From: Pedobacter nyackensis
GTDB taxonomy: Bacteria > Bacteroidota > Bacteroidia > Sphingobacteriales > Sphingobacteriaceae
Direction of reading: 5' to 3'
Assembly (NCBI RefSeq): GCF_900176505.1
Contig: NZ_FWYB01000002.1
Coordinates: 335,237-399,236 of the forward strand
Length of the DNA: 64,000 nt
Each line of letters opens with the position of its first letter. The stretch's first letter is position 1. A model generated the notes under the pieces. That model was not told the origin of the DNA, searched no databases, and was given only the letters and a program-made list of their open reading frames with translations. A program made the translations under genes and the position numbers. Shown here in pieces: positions 26,328-42,024 of this stretch.

Positions 26328-27095
26328 TTAAGGAAAAATAACCAATTGCCCTTTTTCGTCTTTAAGCGAATCACCAGGGTGAGCGTTGTTATAATTAATC
26401 AGTGCGGTTTTGACTACAGAAAGATAATAATCCTGTAAATCTATCGCCAATTGGCTCATGAAAACCTGATCCCATTTTTGACCGGTTACACTAATCATAA
26501 AAGCATGTTTTACTGTGCTGTAGGCACCATAGTAATAGGTGGAAAAGGAGTCGGTCCACGCGGCAGGCCTGCTTAAACGATCGGTTATCTCAATCTTACG
26601 CCACAGCGTTTTTCTTTCACCCAGTTGAAAACTAGCGTCAGCTACAACATTCAGTTTCAAAACCGGGGTTGTTGTTTTCAGGCTGGGATCGCGTAATACA
26701 ATTACCGGAACCTTGGTATGCACAGTTCCTGCTTTGATCACATAAAGCTTAGAAACCTTCGGATCGCTGAAAGCTATATAATGTTTTCCAGGGACGGCAT
26801 TGTTTGCATTGGGTAACTGTTCTTGTTCCAGCGTAAATGGTCTGTCTGTTTTTGAAACCCCACCAATCGCGTAGATATCAAAGAAAACTGTATCCTGAGT
26901 TACTTCCGGAGCATCATAATAAAAGGTGAATGGCTTTAAAGTATCTGCCAGGGCAGAATTCGCATTGTAAATCAATTTTATATCCGGACCAAACTGAATA
27001 CGGGCAATGTCATTGTACAAGTAGTACTGGTCTTTTTTACATGAGGCCATAGTAATCATTACTACAGCAATCATTATATATTTAAAAATATTCAT
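26328..27095 (-). CDS. DUF4843 lipoprotein
   Basis: A 255-residue lipoprotein (MIAVVMITMASC; lipid on Cys 19) of the DUF4843 family, found between SusD and PKD-like genes in Bacteroidota. It has beta-sandwich-like strands such as LKPFTFYYDAPEVTQDTVFF (about 52-71) and a typical internal RPFTLEQEQLPNANNAVPGKH stretch. No catalytic motif is seen. It is presumed to be a surface accessory of the SusC/D pair. It follows susD by 14 bases. The paralogous gene at 58186-58962 holds the same position in the second locus. Confidence 0.82.
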   Translation of the reverse strand: MNIFKYIMIAVVMITMASCKKDQYYLYNDIARIQFGPDIKLIYNANSALADTLKPFTFYYDAPEVTQDTVFFDIYAIGGVSKTDRPFTLEQEQLPNANNAVPGKHYIAFSDPKVSKLYVIKAGTVHTKVPVIVLRDPSLKTTTPVLKLNVVADASFQLGERKTLWRKIEITDRLSRPAAWTDSFSTYYYGAYSTVKHAFMISVTGQKWDQVFMSQLAIDLQDYYLSVVKTALINYNNAHPGDSLKDEKGQLVIFP

Positions 27096-27109
27096 TTCTA
27101 TAGATCAGG

Positions 27110-28564
27110 TTAATTACGTTCTCTTGCTGGTAAAGGAAGCAAGTAATTTATAATAGCTGCAGATGGTGCAAAAAGGAAAACTGGTTTCTGAACGTTTAAG
27201 CGCTTATACGCAAAGAAGCTTTGCCCCTCAGCATAAAATTCTTTTCTGTACTCTTTAATTATTTCGGCCTGAAGTGCGATTTCATTTGCCGGGATTGCCA
27301 GTTGTTTGATATTCCTGGATTCTCTGAAAAGGCTGAAGTAAGCCAATCCTGCATTAAATGGAGCAGATTCGGCAGCAATCAGGTACATTTCACTAAGACG
27401 GAGCATTGGAATTTGCTTAAAATCTGTGGTTATGGTAGTTAACTTGCTATCAATTGCCTGATATTTTTTGATGATATAGATTTTAGATCCATTGGCTAAT
27501 GTACCCAATTCCCAAAGGCCAGTTTCGCGAATATCTGTACCGGTATTGCCATACAACTGGGTATTGATCGTGGTTGCCGCAGTTCCCTTTTTTAAAGTCC
27601 CGCTACTGTATCTTGATGTGTATTTATTGAACATCTCAAAATCATACAAACCAAACATATGTTCATTGGTCAGCACAAAATCTTTAACAGAGAAATCAGC
27701 TGAAGATCCTAAACGGAATTTAGTTGTACCGTCAACATTTTTAGCGTCAATAACAAGTTTTGCGCATTCAAAGGCTTTGTGTTTAATATTAAACCACAGG
27801 TAAGCCCTGGCTTGTAACGCTTTAATCGCATAATAGTTCATTCTTAAATAACGAAATGCCAGATAGGTATCTTCAGGATTAAAGCCAGACTGAGTACCCG
27901 GATTTCTGAGTTGTGAAAGGCTGTATTTTGTAATGGGATCAATATCTTTCACCAAGGCTTCTGCCTCTTCCAGATCTTTAAACAATGCGGTTTGAAACTC
28001 ATTGAAAGGGATCCTGGGATTTGGTGAAGTAGATAAGGTGGTTACGTAAGGAAGCATATTTCCATTTCCGGGAGCAGATGGGACAGGTCCGAAAAGACGT
28101 AACACATCCATATGGCAGTAAGCACGAATGGCAAGACATTCTGACTTAATCGTCTGATACATTTCTGGTTTGGCAAAAAGGTCTTTTTTGGCGTCAATTT
28201 GTTCCAAAATGGCATTTACGCTAGCAATAATCTTATACTCTTGAGCATAGATTGCCCCAAAAGTAGCATCGACATCGGAATCTGTAAAATTGAAAAGACC
28301 TAATTTTTGTTCAACCGTACCTGTAGTCACGTCCCAGCTACTGATTAATGATTCAATAGAAGTCTGTGTCATATTACCACCGTAGGCCGATCCTTCTCTC
28401 ATTTGAATATAAACCCCGGTAAGGGCATCTTTAAACCCACTCTCTGAACTGAGCAGCAAGTCCTTTGGCATTTCTGTTTTAGGTGTAACTGTTAAAAATT
28501 TCTTGCATGAAATGATCGACAGCACACTAAGCAAAGCCAGTATAATAAAACTCAATTTTTTCAT
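27110..28564 (-). CDS. RagB/SusD family nutrient-binding lipoprotein
   Basis: A 484-residue outer-membrane lipoprotein (LLSVLSIISC, Cys 20) of the SusD/RagB type: a TPR-like helical scaffold with IKSECLAIRAYCHMDVLRLF (about 125-145), YAIKALQARAYLWFN (about 242-256) and IPMLRLSEMYLIAAESA (about 395-411), the usual signatures. SusD closes like a lid over the SusC barrel and binds the cargo. A 98-base gap to the SusC stop holds a long inverted repeat. Ligand type cannot be told, but the DUF4843/PKD/TlpA context points to peptide or protein cargo more than glycans. Confidence 0.92.
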   Translation of the reverse strand: MKKLSFIILALLSVLSIISCKKFLTVTPKTEMPKDLLLSSESGFKDALTGVYIQMREGSAYGGNMTQTSIESLISSWDVTTGTVEQKLGLFNFTDSDVDATFGAIYAQEYKIIASVNAILEQIDAKKDLFAKPEMYQTIKSECLAIRAYCHMDVLRLFGPVPSAPGNGNMLPYVTTLSTSPNPRIPFNEFQTALFKDLEEAEALVKDIDPITKYSLSQLRNPGTQSGFNPEDTYLAFRYLRMNYYAIKALQARAYLWFNIKHKAFECAKLVIDAKNVDGTTKFRLGSSADFSVKDFVLTNEHMFGLYDFEMFNKYTSRYSSGTLKKGTAATTINTQLYGNTGTDIRETGLWELGTLANGSKIYIIKKYQAIDSKLTTITTDFKQIPMLRLSEMYLIAAESAPFNAGLAYFSLFRESRNIKQLAIPANEIALQAEIIKEYRKEFYAEGQSFFAYKRLNVQKPVFLFAPSAAIINYLLPLPARERN

Positions 28565-28590
28565 CAGTATATAATTTATTTTTAAAGGTC

Positions 28591-28652
28591 ATGAAGTTAT
28601 CATGAGTTTCTATTCATTGTGTTTTGTGATTGTAAACTCATGATGGTTTCAT
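28591..28652 (-). repeat. Hairpin element A (copy 2), between susC and susD
   Basis: ATGAAGTTATCATGAGTTT (28591-28609) pairs with AAACTCATGATGGTTTCAT (28634-28652): 16 Watson-Crick positions plus three possible wobble or mismatch positions, with a 24-base loop. It ends 27 bases upstream of the SusD ATG on the transcribed strand. The arms match the hairpin at 17056-17083. Confidence 0.7.
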
Positions 28653-28662
28653 TTCTATATAT

Positions 28663-31600
28663 TTAGAAGGTTGCATTAATACTAAAAGAGAATTGTCTGG
28701 AGAAGGGATAATCGGTACCTCTTTCACGCCTGATACTAGACAGATACATCGGTTCTGCCATATCTGCTTTAAAGTTCAGTGCTTCAAGCTTCAGCCTTTT
28801 CAGGAAGTTTGCCGATCTTATTTCATACTGGAAATTAACATTCGAACAAATCAGCGTATTTTCATCCTGAACAAACCTTGAGGTCTTATAAGTTGGGGTG
28901 GTAATCAACAATCCTTTAAACGCAGCGATATCGCCAGGTTGTTGCCATCTGCTGTCATATACTCTTGAATCTACATTATACTTGTAGTTTCCCGACTCCA
29001 CTTTATTAACCAGTGTAGTGTTATATTGCTGTCCGCCTGCGGTATAACGGAATGCCGCATTTACAGAAAACCCTTTATAACGCACCATCGTACTAAAGTT
29101 TCCAAAGATTTTTGGATCCCTGGAACCTACTGCACGGATATCTTTAGCATCCCATACATAAGTAGGCTGACCATCAGCGCCCAAATACAATTCCTTACCT
29201 GTACTTGGATCTATACCTATAGATGGAACAACCCAGATATCATTACTTGAATAGCCTTCTATATAAAGCGTACCAGGATCTGTTTTACTATTGATTGTCG
29301 TACTTTGAGCATCTTTAAGGGCTTTGGACGTTTCCAGAACTTTATTTTTATTATGTAATAATGCAGCAGAAACCGTCCAGGTAAAACCGCGGCGATTAGA
29401 CAATAAAAAGGCCGTACCTTTCAATTCATAACCTTTATTTCTCATCCGGCCGATATTTTCAACGTAACTGCTAAAGCCATTTGAAGCCGGCAGGTTAATA
29501 GAAGAAACCAGGTCGTTTGTAGTTTCGATATAATAATCAGCAGTAAGCTTTAAGCGAGAATTTAAAAACTCAGCATCCATACCCACATTGTACTTTAAGG
29601 TCTGTTGCCATTGCAGGTCATCATTACCCAGACCTAGCAATTGTGCACCCATCCAGTTAAAATAACGTTGATCTGTATAATAACGGTAGGTTGACATCGC
29701 CTGGTAAGGATCAAAGTTTCTTGCACCGGTCGTTCCGGCAGATGCCCGTAACTTTAAACGATTGACAATTTTGCTGTTTAAAAGGAATTTTTCACTGTGT
29801 AAGTTCCATCCAATACCTGTTGACCAAAATGGCGCAAACCTTTTATTTACTCCAAATTGCGAAGATCCGTCTGTACGGAACGAAGCATCAATAAAGTAAC
29901 GATTTGCATAAATGTAGTTGGCACTCGCTGTTGCACCAATAGCACGGGTTAAACCTTCCGATCCTGTTGGTTTACCATCTTTTGCGTATTGCAGCGACAT
30001 GGATATAAAATCAAATTTCTCATTCGGAAAACCTTCGGCTTTAAAGCCATAAGTAGAGTTTTCATCTTCAGTTACGTTTAAGTTCAAACCACCACTCAGT
30101 ACGTGATCACCGGCAAAAGTTTTGGAATATTGCAGGTTCAATGCCGCATCATACCCAAAGATGTTTGAGATGCCGTAGTTGTAATCACCTTTTCTAAAAA
30201 AGTCATCCACACTGTAATTTGCAAATGCAGTATGATCAGCAGGCCTGAATACATCCGTTTGCCTATTTGTTTTTGTAATTCCCAATTGTCCTCTTAACAC
30301 GAGTTCCTCCAGTATGCTCCATTCAACCGAAGCATTATTGATAATGGTAGAGGTTGAGGATTTATCAAATACGTTTAAAGAAGCATTGTATAATGGATTT
30401 GTTGGAAGTGGATTCCAATATCCGCTATAATCTAAATTTCCGGGATTACCCAATAATTTAATGACCTTACCTTTTTCATCATATGGCCTCCAGTAGGGAT
30501 TCATCTTACTGTAGTCGCTAAATATGCCATATGGTGATTCATTTGATTTTCCCTGCTGAACTTGCAAGTTGTTTCTGAATCTTATATTTTTATAAGTATA
30601 GGCCAATGTGATGGTACCATTAAGCGTATTACGGGATGAACCCTTCATTACACCCTGAATATTGTTTACCTGCGCTGAAGCTGAATACCTGAAAGCCCGA
30701 TCTCCACCTTCAATACGAAGGTTATGGCGTTGTCCAATTCCATTCCGCAGTGGTAAAGCCATCCAATCGGTTTCTACTCCGCTATTTACTTCGTTAAGCA
30801 GGTAGCTATAATATCTTTTTAAAGGTAGATCAGTTTCGGCACGTGCACTATTATAATAGCCTGCCTTTAACTCCAGATCCAGTTTATCACGGGCATTGAG
30901 TAAGCTATAGCCACTCAAATCAGGTGCCTCAATATTGACGTCAGAACGATAAGTTAAGCGTAACTTTCCCTCTCTTGGCGATTTGGTAACGATAACAATA
31001 ACACCATTAGATCCCCTCGAACCATAGATTGCGGTCGCTGCTGCATCTTTGAGGATAGTCATTGATTCTACTTCATTTTCGTTCATATCGTAAAGACGTT
31101 GAAGCGAAGATGTAAAGCCATCCATGATAATTAAAGGCGTATTTAATTGAGCTCTTGCCTGGTCAGTTATATCGCCAACATTTGGAATACTGGAGTTTCC
31201 ACGAATCTGAATCTCAGGCATGCGATTTGGATTTGATCCAAAAGAATTACTTTCAATAATGTTAAAAGCAGGATCAATATTTCTTAACGAAGTAATCAGG
31301 TTTCTGTTACCGAATTCGGCCAGTTCTTTAGCCGTTACGGTAGTAGAAGCTCCTGTAAAACTCTTATCCGTCTTTTTAAACATACCAGTGTTGATCACTA
31401 CGGTTTCCATGTTATTTTCAGCTAGCTCCAATCTGATTTTCAGCGGTCCCTGGTTGGGCTTCAACCTGATCTCCTGAGTCTTATAACCAACAAAAGAAAC
31501 GACTAAAATATCGCTTCCCGAACTAACGTCAATACTAAACTGACCTTCGGAATTAGTTGTTATAGCTCTAGACAAAGCTCTTGAATCGGTTTGCTTCACT

Positions 31601-32043
31601 CTAATGGATGCTCCTGGGATCGGTTTCCCACTTTCGTCTAACACAGTCCCTTTAATTATAATAGCTGATGTCACGAAAACACTCTCCTGAGCACTTTGTA
31701 CAATTATGGTTTTCTGTTCAATCCGGTAAGTAAGCGGCTGTCCCTTAAAACACAGGTCCAGGACTTCCTGTACTGATGCATTACTTACGGATAAGGTAAC
31801 AGGTCTTGCCTTTTTAAGCATTCCCGCATTATAGAAAATATCATAGCCAATCTGTTTTCTAATCTTTTGAATAACTTTCTCCAAAGGAGCTTCCTTTTCA
31901 CGAAGTGTGATCTGGGCATAACTTGAGGCGCTAACTTGCAATATTACAGTGGTGAGTATAATAATCGTAAGTTTCACTTTCAGAAAGATATTGGCATAAA
32001 TACGGGATAATCCCCCGCGTTTAAATGTCATGTAAAAATTCAT
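28663..32043 (-). CDS. SusC/RagA TonB-dependent outer-membrane transporter with STN domain
   Basis: About 1126 residues from the start at 32043 (MNFYMTFKRGGLSRI); an in-frame Met at 32073 is also possible. Domain order: signal/anchor (about 15-45), an STN domain for signalling to an anti-sigma factor (about 50-115, IRKQIGYDIFYNAG), a carboxypeptidase-regulatory-like domain (about 125-210), a plug with IIMDGF and ILKDAAATAIYGSRGSNGVI (about 295-355), and a C-terminal beta-barrel ending in an aromatic strand (FSFSINATF). STN plus the adjacent FecR/ECF genes implies cargo-triggered induction. The SFTGA and LRNIDPAF motifs are shared with the second STN-SusC at 60387-63725. Confidence 0.93.
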   Translation of the reverse strand: MNFYMTFKRGGLSRIYANIFLKVKLTIIILTTVILQVSASSYAQITLREKEAPLEKVIQKIRKQIGYDIFYNAGMLKKARPVTLSVSNASVQEVLDLCFKGQPLTYRIEQKTIIVQSAQESVFVTSAIIIKGTVLDESGKPIPGASIRVKQTDSRALSRAITTNSEGQFSIDVSSGSDILVVSFVGYKTQEIRLKPNQGPLKIRLELAENNMETVVINTGMFKKTDKSFTGASTTVTAKELAEFGNRNLITSLRNIDPAFNIIESNSFGSNPNRMPEIQIRGNSSIPNVGDITDQARAQLNTPLIIMDGFTSSLQRLYDMNENEVESMTILKDAAATAIYGSRGSNGVIVIVTKSPREGKLRLTYRSDVNIEAPDLSGYSLLNARDKLDLELKAGYYNSARAETDLPLKRYYSYLLNEVNSGVETDWMALPLRNGIGQRHNLRIEGGDRAFRYSASAQVNNIQGVMKGSSRNTLNGTITLAYTYKNIRFRNNLQVQQGKSNESPYGIFSDYSKMNPYWRPYDEKGKVIKLLGNPGNLDYSGYWNPLPTNPLYNASLNVFDKSSTSTIINNASVEWSILEELVLRGQLGITKTNRQTDVFRPADHTAFANYSVDDFFRKGDYNYGISNIFGYDAALNLQYSKTFAGDHVLSGGLNLNVTEDENSTYGFKAEGFPNEKFDFISMSLQYAKDGKPTGSEGLTRAIGATASANYIYANRYFIDASFRTDGSSQFGVNKRFAPFWSTGIGWNLHSEKFLLNSKIVNRLKLRASAGTTGARNFDPYQAMSTYRYYTDQRYFNWMGAQLLGLGNDDLQWQQTLKYNVGMDAEFLNSRLKLTADYYIETTNDLVSSINLPASNGFSSYVENIGRMRNKGYELKGTAFLLSNRRGFTWTVSAALLHNKNKVLETSKALKDAQSTTINSKTDPGTLYIEGYSSNDIWVVPSIGIDPSTGKELYLGADGQPTYVWDAKDIRAVGSRDPKIFGNFSTMVRYKGFSVNAAFRYTAGGQQYNTTLVNKVESGNYKYNVDSRVYDSRWQQPGDIAAFKGLLITTPTYKTSRFVQDENTLICSNVNFQYEIRSANFLKRLKLEALNFKADMAEPMYLSSIRRERGTDYPFSRQFSFSINATF

Positions 32044-32140
32044 ACATTTGTTTTGTTTGGGTTTAGGGTCCAATGTTGATAAAGTCGATTTATTTAGCAG
32101 CCTGTCCCGAACAATTACTCTCTAAGAGTATAATTAAATT

Positions 32141-32163
32141 CAGGGGCGTTGCAACCGCTCCTG
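32141..32163. terminator. Hairpin between fecR and susC
   Basis: CAGGGGCG (32141-32148) pairs with CGCTCCTG (32156-32163) with one G-U pair and a 7-base loop. It lies in the 162-base gap between fecR and susC. The T-run is on the plus-strand side; on the minus strand the stem is followed by AATTTAATT. It may partly separate fecR from the susC operon. Confidence 0.42.
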
Positions 32164-32205
32164 GATTTTTTGGTCCGGATTTACTGCACGAGATAAAGTA
32201 GAAGT

Positions 32206-33327
32206 TTATGGCATCACAGTAATCCTCCTTCCTTCAACCTTAAAGTGAACAGTTCCTGTTAATTCCATAATCCTGAGTGCTTGTTCGATATTTTTATTTC
32301 TTGATACAGTACCCGCAAACGGCATTTTTTCCATTTCCGGTGGACAAACTACATCTACATCATACCATCTTGAAATCTTGCGCATGATACTCCCCAACTC
32401 TTCATTGTCAAATACAAAAACATTGTTTTTCCAGGCAATAGCGTCATCATTTTCAACTTTCCCAACTTTAAAAGTACGGTTTACCAATATACTTTGTTCA
32501 CCAGGATTCAACTCCGCATAAGCATCCATATCATTAAGTTGAACCTTGACCTTCCCCTGAAGCAATGTGGTTACCGTACGGTTCTCATCTGTATACGCAC
32601 TCACATTAAAGTGGGTTCCCAGAACGGTTATGACCTGATTATTTGATGCTACCTTAAAAGGAGCTTCTTTATCATGTGCTACTTCAAAGTAAGCCTCTCC
32701 CTTAAGATTTACCTTTCTTTCTCCTGCAACAAAAGATGTAGGGTAGGTTAGGGATGATGAAGCATTAAGCCAGACTTTAGTACCATCGGGTAGACTGATC
32801 TGATAATATCCTCCACGAGGGGTTTCAATAGTATTAAATTGTGCGTGCTCCTTCCCCTTACTTTCAACAACCGTATAAACCAATTGTCCATCTGCCGCTT
32901 TTGTAATTGTTATACCTGACTGATTGGCCAATGTTCCTTTAGAAACATTATTTAAATCGATCTTTGAACCATCAGCCAAGGTAAGCACCGCTTTGTTACC
33001 CCCCGGAACAATTGTAGCTAAGCTTGGAAGATCATTTACAGCTTGATCTTTGGTACTTTGGTAATAAACCAGACTTACGGTCATACAAACGACAACCGAT
33101 GCGGCTACAGCAATTCTCCGCCACAATCTGACCGCTTTGCCAATACGGGTATGAACCGGTAACCCCACCCATACTTTAGCTTTTGCTTCTATTACATCTT
33201 CCGAAATCAGATTGGTTGCTTCATCTTCAAAATTAAGATACCAGCTTTCCAGCATGGCAAGCTCCTCATCGGTGCAAATGCCAACTTTATATTTTATTAA
33301 TAATTCCTTTGCTTCTTTGTTTTCCAT
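32206..33327 (-). CDS. FecR-family anti-sigma factor
   Basis: A 373-residue inner-membrane regulator. It has an N-terminal cytoplasmic anti-sigma part (about 1-75), a single transmembrane helix (about 83-103, IAVAASVVVCMTVSLVYY), a periplasmic FecR domain (about 115-270, YQISLPDGTKVWLNASSSL and FKVASNNQVITVLGTHFNV) and a C-terminal DUF4974/secretin-TonB-like domain (about 300-373). In FecAR-type signalling it reads out the STN domain of the cognate SusC and controls the adjacent ECF sigma factor. It lies between the sigma gene (92-base gap) and the STN-SusC (162-base gap). Confidence 0.95.
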   Translation of the reverse strand: MENKEAKELLIKYKVGICTDEELAMLESWYLNFEDEATNLISEDVIEAKAKVWVGLPVHTRIGKAVRLWRRIAVAASVVVCMTVSLVYYQSTKDQAVNDLPSLATIVPGGNKAVLTLADGSKIDLNNVSKGTLANQSGITITKAADGQLVYTVVESKGKEHAQFNTIETPRGGYYQISLPDGTKVWLNASSSLTYPTSFVAGERKVNLKGEAYFEVAHDKEAPFKVASNNQVITVLGTHFNVSAYTDENRTVTTLLQGKVKVQLNDMDAYAELNPGEQSILVNRTFKVGKVENDDAIAWKNNVFVFDNEELGSIMRKISRWYDVDVVCPPEMEKMPFAGTVSRNKNIEQALRIMELTGTVHFKVEGRRITVMP

Positions 33328-33419
33328 TGATACTTAAAGAGAAGTACTCCCTTTAAACTATAGACGGCAAGCCGGGTAGGTATGGGGTAGAAAGAATTAA
33401 TAAAAATTTAAAATAAACT

Positions 33420-33992
33420 TTATATGCTCAAGAAAAGGGTCATTCCGAGCTTTGAACGTAGAATCTTCAAGGCATTATTGACTTGCTTTCTAACGGTTTG
33501 TTCAGATATATTGAGTTGTTCAGCAATTTCTTTATGACTCATGACATGCTTACGGCTTAGTTCAAATACCTCGCGCATTTTTGGTGGGAGCTCAGAAATA
33601 CCCTTTTCTATCAAAGAGGCAAGCTGCCGTTCCCTAACCTGATGATCTGTAATGCAATAACCGGTTTCAATGAAATGCTGTAAAGAACTGACGTATTTGT
33701 TTTCTACCTGCTGGTGAGCGATCACATCCATAATTCTGTTCCTCACCGAAGTATACAAGTAAGCTGCCAGACTTGTCCTAACCATTAAACTGCTTCTTTT
33801 GCTCCACAGTCCTGCAAAAAGTTCGTGAATTACATCCTGCGCTTCCTCTTTATCGCGTAAACGATTATACGCATGAATGTACAATTCATCAAAATAGCGG
33901 TTGTAAATTACCGTATAAGCGCTGGCATCCCCCTCTTTGAGGAGATTTGTTAATTCCTGATCTGAAATATTTTTTAAATCTACTTCTTGCAT
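33420..33992 (-). CDS. ECF RNA polymerase sigma factor
   Basis: About 190 residues from the chosen start MQEVDLKNISDQELTNLL at 33992; a longer frame starting MCVSISRGQ reaches 34019. Region 2 is visible as YNRYFDELYIHAYNRLRDKE...VIHELFAGLWSKR (about 33-65) and region 4 as LPPKMREVFELSRKH...HKEIAEQLNISEQTVRKQVN (about 130-172). It matches the Bacteroidota family of FecI-like sigma factors paired with FecR and STN-SusC, and probably drives the downstream susC operon when FecR releases it. Confidence 0.94.
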   Translation of the reverse strand: MQEVDLKNISDQELTNLLKEGDASAYTVIYNRYFDELYIHAYNRLRDKEEAQDVIHELFAGLWSKRSSLMVRTSLAAYLYTSVRNRIMDVIAHQQVENKYVSSLQHFIETGYCITDHQVRERQLASLIEKGISELPPKMREVFELSRKHVMSHKEIAEQLNISEQTVRKQVNNALKILRSKLGMTLFLSI

Positions 33993-34056
33993 TTGCCCCC
34001 GGGAGATCGAAACGCACACATTCCCAGTGCAATAATAGGAATTTATTAATTAAAAT

Positions 34057-34509
34057 CTATTTCAATAATCGCTGGTGATAGACTTCAACTTTCCTGAGCG
34101 CATCCTGAATACCTGTTCTTTGTCTTTGCAGCATCACGATATGATCCTTATGAATCTCAATATTCTTTATCACGCGATCGTAACTTTCAATCGCCTTTTG
34201 CTCAGCCGTTTCAATTGCAGCGAGAATAGCAGTATCTTCTTTTCCACTTATAGCCTGTTTAACATCAAGCCAGGCAGACAGTGGTCCGGAGCCACTTTCC
34301 TCGGCATTATCCAATTCACCGCCATGTTCAGCGATATGATCGCTAAGTTCCTGGGCAAATCCCGCACGCTGAACTGAATATTTTAAAAACACTGCTTTGA
34401 GGTCGCTGTTAGCTGTAGCTTCACCTGCAACACCGTAACCTTCCTTACCATCATTTAAAATGTTTATCAATCTTTTCAGATCGCTTATGAGTTCAGTTTT
34501 CGTTTCCAT
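34057..34509 (-). CDS. PA2169-type four-helix-bundle protein (DUF2383)
   Basis: A 150-residue soluble protein of the DUF2383/PA2169 family, a ferritin-like four-helix bundle. Characteristic segments are LKRLINILNDGKEGYGVA (about 10-27), FAQELSDHIAEHGGE (about 51-65) and ETAEQKAIESYDRVIKNI (about 105-122). Family members are linked to general stress responses, but no reaction is established; the E/H spacing recalls ferritin-like metal sites without a proven metal. It stands alone: the kinase/lyase stop is 64 bases away upstream on the same strand and the sigma gene lies downstream. Confidence 0.85.
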   Translation of the reverse strand: METKTELISDLKRLINILNDGKEGYGVAGEATANSDLKAVFLKYSVQRAGFAQELSDHIAEHGGELDNAEESGSGPLSAWLDVKQAISGKEDTAILAAIETAEQKAIESYDRVIKNIEIHKDHIVMLQRQRTGIQDALRKVEVYHQRLLK

Positions 34510-34573
34510 AATTTATAACCGTTGTTCATTATAAACCAAACACTTACAAAATAGTTTTGGATATTGGTCTAAA

Positions 34574-41929
<7,356 letters not shown>

Positions 41930-41945
41930 CGGCAGATTTTAAAAT

Positions 41946-41993
41946 GCAGGGGGTGGCCCGAAAGCATGTTAGTCCTTTCGAAATACCCCCTGC
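41946..41993 (-). terminator. Strong hairpin inside the glycan operon (susD / GH2)
   Basis: GCAGGGGGT (41946-41954) pairs with ACCCCCTGC (41985-41993), and an inner CGAAAG/CTTTCG stem (41959-41964 with 41975-41980) extends it. On the minus strand it is followed by ATTTTAAAATC. It lies between susD and the GH2 gene and could partly terminate or stabilise the susCD message so that enzymes are made at a lower level. Confidence 0.68.
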
Positions 41994-42024
41994 GGGTAAC
42001 AAATTCAATTAATACGGCCTGAGA

